The notes under the pieces: generated by a model
Database searches by the model: none
The model's input: only the letters and a program-made list of their open reading frames with translations
What the model was told of the DNA's origin: nothing
Assembly: GCA_017414845.1 (NCBI GenBank)
Contig: JAFQJY010000048.1
Coordinates: 1-13,930, forward strand
DNA length: 13,930 nt
Reading direction: 5' to 3'
Origin: Alphaproteobacteria bacterium
GTDB taxonomy: Bacteria; Pseudomonadota; Alphaproteobacteria; RF32; UBA3637
Translations under genes and position numbers: made by a program
Part shown: positions 8,098 through 12,976 of the stretch, in pieces
Layout of the letters: each line of letters starts with the position of its first letter
How positions within the stretch are numbered: the first letter of the stretch is position 1

Positions 8098-8592
8098 ATG
8101 AAAAAAATCATTCAAAAATTCGGTCCGACAATCCGTTATCACATCTGGCGTCTGACAGGAGTTTATGACCCCGACTTAGAACAGGAGGTTTATCTTCGTC
8201 TTTGGCAAAAACAGGACCTTTATGCCGAAGAGGGAAAACAAAAAGCCTATATCAAAACCGTCACCACCAATCTGTGTCGGGATTTAAAAAGAACAAATGC
8301 CTATAAAACAAAATCTGATGAAGTTTCAAATGAAGTTCTTTTTGAAATACCTGATGAAACACCTCTGTTGGAAGAAACGACCGACTTAAAACAACGACAA
8401 AAAATTGTTTTAACTGCCGTTAAAAAACTTCCCCTCCCCCTTAAGAAGGTTATTATTCTTTCACATTTTGAAGAATTGAAAGAACAAGAAATTGCCCTCC
8501 GACTTCAAGTGCCGGTCGGAACGGTTAAATCACGACTGCATACGGCACGAAATCTGCTGAAACATCAACTTTTATTCTTGAAAGGAAAATAA
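8098..8592 (+). CDS. RNA polymerase sigma factor, ECF subfamily
   Basis: 164 residues, a minimal sigma factor with only regions 2 and 4. Region 2 includes RLTGVYDPDLEQEVYLRLWQ (18-37) and the region 2.4-like helix with YIKTVTTNLCRDLKR (51-65). A linker with ETPLLEETTDLKQRQK leads to region 4 (about 103-160): KKLPLPLKKVIILSHFE, then the helix-turn-helix EIALRLQVPVGTVKSRLHTA. It should direct RNA polymerase to a small regulon, probably including its own operon. The ATG at 8098 lies one base after the upstream TGA (TGATATG), with a weak GGA ten bases before it, so translation is probably coupled. An in-frame ATG at 8068 would overlap the upstream gene and add residues not needed for region 2. 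There is no C-terminal extension of the sensory ECF types. Confidence 0.93.
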   Translation: MKKIIQKFGPTIRYHIWRLTGVYDPDLEQEVYLRLWQKQDLYAEEGKQKAYIKTVTTNLCRDLKRTNAYKTKSDEVSNEVLFEIPDETPLLEETTDLKQRQKIVLTAVKKLPLPLKKVIILSHFEELKEQEIALRLQVPVGTVKSRLHTARNLLKHQLLFLKGK

Positions 8593-8593
8593 A

Positions 8594-9013
8594 ATGAAAT
8601 CTTATTTATTACTTAGTTGTTTATCTGTTCTTTTAATTTCATCTCCGGTTATGGCACAAGACGTTCCCGAAATGCCGCCTCCTTTTTTAGAAGAAGAACA
8701 TCATCCCCACATGGATAGGAAGGCTCATTTTGAAAATTTTGCCAAAGAACTGGGCTTGACACCCGAGCAACAAAAACAAGCTCAAGCACTTCACGAAAAA
8801 ATGAAAGAGGATATGAAGCCCGTTAAAGAAGAAATGAAAAAACTGCGCCAGCAGGCTCATCAAATCCGAGAAGCAAACAAAACCGCTTTTGAAGCACTTT
8901 TGACAGAGGAACAAAAGGAAAAATTAAACCAGATGAAACCGCCTCATGGAGAAAAAGGGTTTAAACATCGGCATCATGGAAAAAGAGGTTTTTTCCCTCA
9001 TAATCCTGAATAA
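8594..9013 (+). CDS. His-rich periplasmic Spy/CpxP-like protein (LTxxQ family), candidate stress or metal sensor
   Basis: 139 residues with a Sec signal peptide (1-21, probable cleavage after VMA). The mature part is mostly long helices: two LTxxQ signatures, LTPEQ (55-59) and LTEEQ (103-107), bracket a highly charged helix. This is the arrangement of the Spy/CpxP periplasmic chaperones and of the CnrX-type metal sensors. Eleven His residues occur, clustered at the two ends (H36, H37, H39, H45 and H118, H125, H127, H128, H136), suggesting metal binding. The ATG is one base after the sigma factor stop, with AAAGGAAA inside the end of that gene. It may sense an envelope or metal signal and act on the small membrane protein, or it may simply be a regulon output that protects envelope proteins. 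A terminator follows. Confidence 0.85.
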   Translation: MKSYLLLSCLSVLLISSPVMAQDVPEMPPPFLEEEHHPHMDRKAHFENFAKELGLTPEQQKQAQALHEKMKEDMKPVKEEMKKLRQQAHQIREANKTAFEALLTEEQKEKLNQMKPPHGEKGFKHRHHGKRGFFPHNPE

Positions 9014-9022
9014 AAAAATGCT

Positions 9023-9054
9023 AAAAAGGCTTTCCATTCGGAAAGCCTTTTTTT
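9023..9054. terminator. Bidirectional Rho-independent terminator
   Basis: Perfect 13-base-pair stem AAAAAGGCTTTCC (9023-9035) with GGAAAGCCTTTTT (9040-9052) and a 4-base loop ATTC. T runs occur on both strands (9048-9054 on plus; 9027-9023 on minus). It lies between the convergent ends of the ECF cassette and the HAD phosphatase gene, whose stop codon sits in its flank (9053-9055). Confidence 0.93.
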
Positions 9055-9892
9055 AAAGAACGCCTTGACTTTCTTCAAGCCTTTTATCTGCGACAACTTT
9101 TTCTATCACGTTTTTAATGAACGTATCCAATGCCGACCCCTCTCTGTAATCAGCACAGAGCAAGGCATTCACACGACCGTCATTGATAAGAGAACTTGCT
9201 TTTTCCTTTGCTCCCTTGGTATGTGGGCGATAGACGGCTACGGAATGCCCGCCGGCGTCTTTCAAAAGGCGCATACAGGGAATATCTGTTTCTCCGTCTC
9301 CGATATAAATCATTTGAGAAAACGGAAGCGGTCTGTCTTGTGGTTCGACATACTGATTGATTTTCCTGTTATCAGCCAAATCAAAACAGCCTTTATTGAT
9401 ACGGAATAAATACTGTGTTTTTGTCGTGTAGTTGATCGCAACGGCAGGCCATTCGGCGACATCATTGGCGTCATAGAGAAATGAAGACGCAAAAATTGCC
9501 GAAAATGCATCAGCAATAGACGACCCCTCTACCATTTCCTTAAGACCTGATGAAATCAGATAGTGTTTTAATTGAACGCCTTTTTCATCTGCATACTCGT
9601 TGATACGGGTAAACCACGTATCCACACCTTTAAACAGGGGTATTTGACGACCATGTTCCTGAAAATCCTTTCTGTGAATGGCAATTTGTTTATGCCGTGC
9701 CTCATCCAACATCACCTTCATATACGCTAAAATAGGGTCCATCTGATGTCTTACACCGAAATCGTATGCCTTTTTCCAAAATGCCTCAGAGGTCATTTGA
9801 AGTTTTGGAATAAACGAAACCTCCTGCATATTTTTAGGCGAAAGTGTCCCGTCAAAATCATAACAGATAGCCATTTCAATTTTCTTTTTCAT
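9053..9892 (-). CDS. HAD-superfamily phosphatase
   Basis: 279 residues, a cytoplasmic phosphomonoesterase of the haloacid dehalogenase fold. Motif I is CYDFDGTLSP (10-19) with nucleophile Asp12 and general acid Asp14; motif II is YLISSG (111-116); motif IV is IGDGETD (197-203) with metal ligands Asp199 and Asp203. The insertion between motif I and II (about 20-105) is a helical cap, as in phosphoserine phosphatase-like members. The natural substrate is not evident; it is larger than typical SerB and lacks an ACT domain. The ATG at 9892 is preceded by AAGGAGA at good spacing. An upstream in-frame start at 9958 would extend the protein through the ribosome binding site and both promoter boxes, so it was rejected. 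It is a single-gene unit divergent from queH. Confidence 0.87.
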   Translation of the reverse strand: MKKKIEMAICYDFDGTLSPKNMQEVSFIPKLQMTSEAFWKKAYDFGVRHQMDPILAYMKVMLDEARHKQIAIHRKDFQEHGRQIPLFKGVDTWFTRINEYADEKGVQLKHYLISSGLKEMVEGSSIADAFSAIFASSFLYDANDVAEWPAVAINYTTKTQYLFRINKGCFDLADNRKINQYVEPQDRPLPFSQMIYIGDGETDIPCMRLLKDAGGHSVAVYRPHTKGAKEKASSLINDGRVNALLCADYREGSALDTFIKNVIEKVVADKRLEESQGVL

Positions 9893-9911
9893 GTGTTCTC
9901 CTTTTGAAATA

Positions 9912-9940
9912 AAAATAGCACGAGGAAAAACCTTTTGCAA
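9912..9940 (-). promoter_or_regulatory. Predicted promoter of the HAD phosphatase gene
   Basis: On the minus strand, TTGCAA (9940-9935), a 17-base spacer and TATTTT (9917-9912). The predicted start is near 9905, only about 13 bases before the ATG at 9892. The -35 hexamer is palindromic and is shared with the divergent queH promoter. Confidence 0.5.
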
Positions 9941-9963
9941 AACATTTTTATTTGACATATGAT
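9935..9963 (+). promoter_or_regulatory. Predicted promoter of queH, implying a leaderless mRNA
   Basis: TTGCAA (9935-9940), exactly 17 bases, then TATGAT (9958-9963). A start six to seven bases downstream falls at 9969-9970, on the A of the queH ATG. No proper Shine-Dalgarno precedes that ATG. Confidence 0.6.
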
Positions 9964-9969
9964 AGGCGT

Positions 9970-10497
9970 ATGACTAAAACACTTTTACTCTCATGCTGCG
10001 CACCTTGTTCTTGTGGTGTTATTGCCGAACTGGCAGAAAAAAAAGAAGATATAACCGTTCTGTTTTATAATCCGAACATTTATCCGAAAGAGGAATACGA
10101 ACGCAGACTTTTGGAAAACAAACGTGTCTGTGAAACTTACGGCATTCCCTTTATTGCCTTACCTTATGAACGTGAAGAATGGGAAAAGGCCGTTAAAGAT
10201 ATACCTTTTATGGAACGAGGTCCGAGGTGCAGTGCCTGTTTTCGTTTCAGATTGGCTCGTACTGCCCGTTACGCCAAAGAAAACGGATTTGAGAAGTTTA
10301 CATCAGTCCTTGGCATTTCACGATATAAAGACTTAAATCAAGTCAACGAACAAGCCGAAAAGATATCCGAAGAAGAAAACATCCCCTATGACTTTACAAA
10401 CTGGCGTAAAGGCGGACTTCAAAAAAAAACAACCGAACTTTCAAAGCAACTGAACCTCTACCGACAAAACTATTGCGGTTGCACTCCAAAAAAATAA
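9970..10497 (+). CDS. queH: Epoxyqueuosine reductase QueH
   Basis: Last step of queuosine biosynthesis: reduces epoxyqueuosine to queuosine in the tRNA wobble position; the non-B12 alternative to QueG. 175 residues, family size. Recognised by LLLSCCAPCSCG (5-16) with adjacent Cys9-Cys10, FYNPNIYP (32-39), GPRCSACFRFRL (84-95) with Cys87 and Cys90, TSVLGISRYKD and the C-terminal YCGC (168-171). These Cys residues are the iron-sulfur and metal ligands of the family. The ATG at 9970 is chosen because it begins the conserved motif; a TTG at 9952 in frame lies upstream of the -10 box. Translation seems leaderless (see promoter). No other queuosine gene is adjacent. It converges with nagB, with only five bases between the two stops. 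Confidence 0.93.
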   Translation: MTKTLLLSCCAPCSCGVIAELAEKKEDITVLFYNPNIYPKEEYERRLLENKRVCETYGIPFIALPYEREEWEKAVKDIPFMERGPRCSACFRFRLARTARYAKENGFEKFTSVLGISRYKDLNQVNEQAEKISEEENIPYDFTNWRKGGLQKKTTELSKQLNLYRQNYCGCTPKK

Positions 10498-10502
10498 AAC
10501 TG

Positions 10503-11246
10503 TTATGCTCTTACAGAGGCTTTTTCGTCGCAAATAATCCAAGCGTTTTTATGATTTTGAAGCATACTTGCCGGACAAGACAGGGATACATCTTCCGTCG
10601 TTGTTTTTCTGACAGCCTCTGCTTTTTTCTCTCCCGTTGCCAAAATCAAAACTTCTCTTGCATCAAAAATCGTTCCGAGTCCGATAGAAAGAGCCCTTGT
10701 CGGAACATCTTCTTTCTTTTCAAAAAAACGGGCATTGACCTCTATTGTATTATCCGTCAATTCCTGTACATGTGTCCGAATATCAAACGGGGTTTCCGGT
10801 TCGTTAAAGGCAATATGTCCATTTTCTCCGATACCACCCAATTGAATATCTATTCCGCCGAAGCCTTTTATTTTTTCTTCATAAGAGGCGCACTCTTTCT
10901 CCAAATCCTCAGCAACACCGTTTAAGATATGGATTTGATTTTTAGGAATATCTATCTCATTAAATAAATTATCATACATAAACCGATGATAACTTTGTTC
11001 GTGATTCTCATCCAACCCGACATATTCATCCATATTAAACGTAACCACATTTTGAAAGGAAACATCTCCCCGACGATATGCTTCAACAAAGCGCCGATAA
11101 ACAGGAAGAGGCGTACTTCCGGTCGGAAGACCGAGTACAAAAAATTTCTTCTCAGCAGTCGGTTTAAACTCTTTAATTGCCGTCATTATCTTTTGAGCGA
11201 TAAATTCAGAAGCCTCTTCTGTTGTCTTATATGTTAAAACTTGCAT
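10503..11246 (-). CDS. nagB: Glucosamine-6-phosphate deaminase
   Basis: Converts glucosamine-6-phosphate to fructose-6-phosphate and ammonia, linking amino-sugar catabolism to glycolysis; cytoplasmic. 247 residues. Motifs are VLGLPTGSTP (37-46, phosphate loop), VTFNMDEYVGL (68-78) with catalytic Asp73, and GGIGENGHIAFNEP (137-150) with His144 and Glu149. Asn142 occupies the place of E. coli Asp141, a common variant in shorter NagB proteins. The chain ends at IICDEKASVRA, so the C-terminal extension found in allosteric E. coli NagB (266 residues) is missing and simpler, non-allosteric control is likely. The start at 11246 follows GAGGAGAA; an upstream in-frame start at 11294 overlaps the promoter boxes and was rejected. 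nagA and transporters are not adjacent, so its supply route is unknown. Confidence 0.95.
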   Translation of the reverse strand: MQVLTYKTTEEASEFIAQKIMTAIKEFKPTAEKKFFVLGLPTGSTPLPVYRRFVEAYRRGDVSFQNVVTFNMDEYVGLDENHEQSYHRFMYDNLFNEIDIPKNQIHILNGVAEDLEKECASYEEKIKGFGGIDIQLGGIGENGHIAFNEPETPFDIRTHVQELTDNTIEVNARFFEKKEDVPTRALSIGLGTIFDAREVLILATGEKKAEAVRKTTTEDVSLSCPASMLQNHKNAWIICDEKASVRA

Positions 11247-11265
11247 AATTTTCTCCTCTGGTGAA

Positions 11266-11294
11266 AGAATACCTGTTTTTTCTTTTCTTTGCAA
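11266..11294 (-). promoter_or_regulatory. Predicted nagB promoter
   Basis: On the minus strand, TTGCAA (11294-11289), a 17-base spacer and TATTCT (11271-11266). The predicted start near 11259 leaves only about 13 bases before the ATG, nearly all taken by the GAGGAG ribosome binding site. No NagC-like operator was recognised. Confidence 0.55.
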
Positions 11295-11302
11295 GTTTTC
11301 TC

Positions 11303-11330
11303 TTTACTTTCCGACAAAATTTATTAAACT
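11303..11330 (+). promoter_or_regulatory. Possible promoter of the ADP-ribosylglycohydrolase gene, suggesting a leaderless mRNA
   Basis: TTTACT (11303-11308), a 16-base spacer and TAAACT (11325-11330). A start at about 11337 would fall at the ATG (11338). The boxes are weak matches, but there is no Shine-Dalgarno before the ATG (the preceding bases are CTTTTTGAT), which agrees with a leaderless start. Confidence 0.3.
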
Positions 11331-11337
11331 TTTTGAT

Positions 11338-12129
11338 ATGTTGGGTTCTGTTATCGGCGATATTATCGGTTCTCCCTATGAGTTCCACAATATCAAAACA
11401 AAGGATTTTCCTTTGTTTTCTCCCGAATGTCATTTTACGGATGATACCATTTTAACCTGTGCCGTAGCCGATTGCCTTTTATCCGGAAAAGACGCTGCTT
11501 TGACACTGCAAAATTGGGGAAAACGCTATCAAAACAGAACTTATGAAAACGGAAAGGTTGCTCCCTTTGGAAAAGGCTTTTTAAAATGGCTTTCCGACGG
11601 CATTCCTTACAAAGCCAAAACGAATGGTTGCGTAATGCGCTTATCTCCTGTTGCATGGCTTATAAACGGACAAAAAACCGGCTTAAAAAAAGGAACATAT
11701 TTAACCGCCTTAACCCATAATCATCCTGAAAGTTTTCGGGCAACTCGTGCCTATCTGGACACACTTTATCTGTTAAAGAAAAAAACGCCCGTACCGATTA
11801 TCAAAAATTATATTGAGCATAAATACAAATACAACTTATCTGACAGCATTGACGTCCTTCGTGAAAAGAATAATAAATTTTATTGTTCCTGTTCAAAAAC
11901 CGTTCCACAGGCAATTGCCTGTGCCCTACAAGCCACTTCCTACGAAGACGCAATTCGCAATGCTGTTTCTCTCGGAGGAGACAGCGATACTCTCGCCTGT
12001 ATGACAGGAGGAGTTGCCGAAATGCGCTTTGGCATTCCGCCTAAAATCATCAAGGAAGCCCAGATGTTTTTAGATAAAAACACACGCCGAATTATTTCCG
12101 ATTTTCAAGAAAAAACGCACGCTAATTAA
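11338..12129 (+). CDS. ADP-ribosylglycohydrolase (DraG/ARH) family protein
   Basis: 263 residues, probable magnesium-dependent hydrolase that removes ADP-ribose from proteins, nucleic acids or small molecules. Family signatures are GSVIGDIIGSPYE (3-15), FTDDT (33-37), whose Thr and two Asp residues bind the metal pair, and the C-terminal LGGDSDTLACMTGG with Asp215, Asp217 and Thr218 as the remaining ligands. All expected metal ligands are present, so it is probably active. The fold is all-helical and there is no signal peptide, so it is cytoplasmic. The start at 11338 begins directly with the conserved motif and has no ribosome binding site. No ADP-ribosyltransferase is next to it. Its 3' end overlaps the convergent DUF192 gene by eight bases. 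The true substrate cannot be read from the sequence; DraG for nitrogenase is unlikely without nif genes. Confidence 0.9.
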   Translation: MLGSVIGDIIGSPYEFHNIKTKDFPLFSPECHFTDDTILTCAVADCLLSGKDAALTLQNWGKRYQNRTYENGKVAPFGKGFLKWLSDGIPYKAKTNGCVMRLSPVAWLINGQKTGLKKGTYLTALTHNHPESFRATRAYLDTLYLLKKKTPVPIIKNYIEHKYKYNLSDSIDVLREKNNKFYCSCSKTVPQAIACALQATSYEDAIRNAVSLGGDSDTLACMTGGVAEMRFGIPPKIIKEAQMFLDKNTRRIISDFQEKTHAN

Positions 12130-12580
12130 ATGCAATTTGAGATATTTTATCTCCTGTTTTTATACCTAAATAAGAAGTCAAACCTCCACTGACTTCCAAA
12201 ACCCCTTTTACAGGCACATCCGAGGAAATAACCGTCAAACTTTCCGGCTCGGCATTGGCGTGTATTTTTGTAATTTTTCCCTCTTTATCAAAAAAAATCA
12301 TATCCAAAGGAACATAGGTGTTTTTCATCCACATATACCAAACTCTTTCTTTTTCGGAGAGGAAAATCATTCCCGAATCACGAGGGAGTACTTTTCTTCC
12401 CGAAAGGCCGACTTCCCGTTGTTTCTCCGTTTTTGCGACAGATAAATTAAAGGGAATTTCAACACCTCTCTCCGTTCTGATTGTCGTTTTATAAGGATAA
12501 TTTACGCTATGGCACCCGAAAAGAAGCCAAACAGCCCCTATGGCCATCGCAATAAACAGAAAACGAGCCAGTTTTGTCAT
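12122..12580 (-). CDS. DUF192 family envelope protein, possible lipoprotein
   Basis: 152 residues. A hydrophobic N-terminal segment (about 7-22) ends in LLFGC, so Cys23 may be lipidated, although Phe at -2 makes the lipobox imperfect; otherwise it is a signal anchor. The rest is a DUF192 (COG1430) beta-rich domain with its conserved blocks: VAKTEKQREVGLSGR (49-63), SGMIFLSEKERVWYMWMKNT (69-88), PLDMIFFDKEG, and near the end KGVLEVSGG (124-132). The biochemical function of the family is not established. The ATG at 12580 overlaps the stop of the NifU-domain gene (TAATG), with GAGGAA as ribosome binding site, so it is the last gene of the murJ unit. Its TAG lies inside the convergent ADP-ribosylglycohydrolase gene, with no terminator visible. 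Confidence 0.88.
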   Translation of the reverse strand: MTKLARFLFIAMAIGAVWLLFGCHSVNYPYKTTIRTERGVEIPFNLSVAKTEKQREVGLSGRKVLPRDSGMIFLSEKERVWYMWMKNTYVPLDMIFFDKEGKITKIHANAEPESLTVISSDVPVKGVLEVSGGLTSYLGIKTGDKISQIAFN

Positions 12581-12975
12581 TATTCCTCACCCTGACAGGA
12601 ACACCCGCCACTACAAGATGAACACGTACCGTCACAAGTATTTTCAACGGCAGGAGCCCCCTCTTCACACGCACTGCCACAGGAGGCACAATCTCCTGAA
12701 CAACCTTGTTCCATTTGAGAGGCAACCATTTCCTCAAAGGCCACCAAATTTTTATCTTTTACCGCTTTGATTTCGGGAAACAGTATTTTTAAAAAATGTT
12801 CCACTGTTCCTTTAAGCGTATTGAGGGCATTCGGACATCCGTCACAAGCGCCTGTCAGATTGACCCACACAATATCATCTTGATAATCCTGAAACTCTAT
12901 ATCACCGCCATGCGCTTGCAGTACAGGTCTGATACGAAGTTCTATTACTTTTTCAATCAGTTCTTTTTCAACCAT
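12580..12975 (-). CDS. NifU C-terminal (Nfu) domain protein with Cys-rich tail
   Basis: 131 residues. The first 85 or so form an Nfu domain, the scaffold or carrier that passes [4Fe-4S] clusters to client proteins: VLQAHGGDIEF (18-28) and GACDGCPNALNTLKGTVE (42-59), with the cluster ligands Cys44 and Cys47 in CxxC. The tail (91-131) holds nine Cys residues in two copies of C-x3-C-x2-C-x3-C (Cys92/96/99/103 and Cys114/118/121/125) plus Cys127, among Gly and Ser. Such a tail is not part of the basic Nfu fold and looks metal-binding. There is no N-terminal A-type domain as in E. coli NfuA and no IscU-like domain as in NifU, so the exact name is left open. The ATG is one base after the murJ stop, with AGAGAGGG upstream. 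It may serve general iron-sulfur assembly; no nif genes are in view. Confidence 0.9.
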   Translation of the reverse strand: MVEKELIEKVIELRIRPVLQAHGGDIEFQDYQDDIVWVNLTGACDGCPNALNTLKGTVEHFLKILFPEIKAVKDKNLVAFEEMVASQMEQGCSGDCASCGSACEEGAPAVENTCDGTCSSCSGGCSCQGEE

Positions 12976-12976
12976 T

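Noticed and set aside
8594..8620. Lipobox at Cys9 of the Spy-like protein
   Set aside because: The Cys is too close to the N-terminus, inside the hydrophobic core; an ordinary signal peptidase I site at VMA fits better.
9893..9958. N-terminal extension of the HAD phosphatase from a start at 9958
   Set aside because: It would run through the -10 and -35 boxes and the strong AAGGAGA site that serves the ATG at 9892; the extra residues are not conserved-looking.
9952..9969. TTG at 9952 as the queH start
   Set aside because: It lies before the predicted -10 box, so it would not be transcribed from that promoter, and the conserved family motif begins right after the ATG at 9970.
10473..10925. 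150-codon plus-strand frame opposite nagB
   Set aside because: It overlaps the end of queH and is antisense to the NagB catalytic motifs; the translation is Cys/Phe/Arg-rich and looks random.
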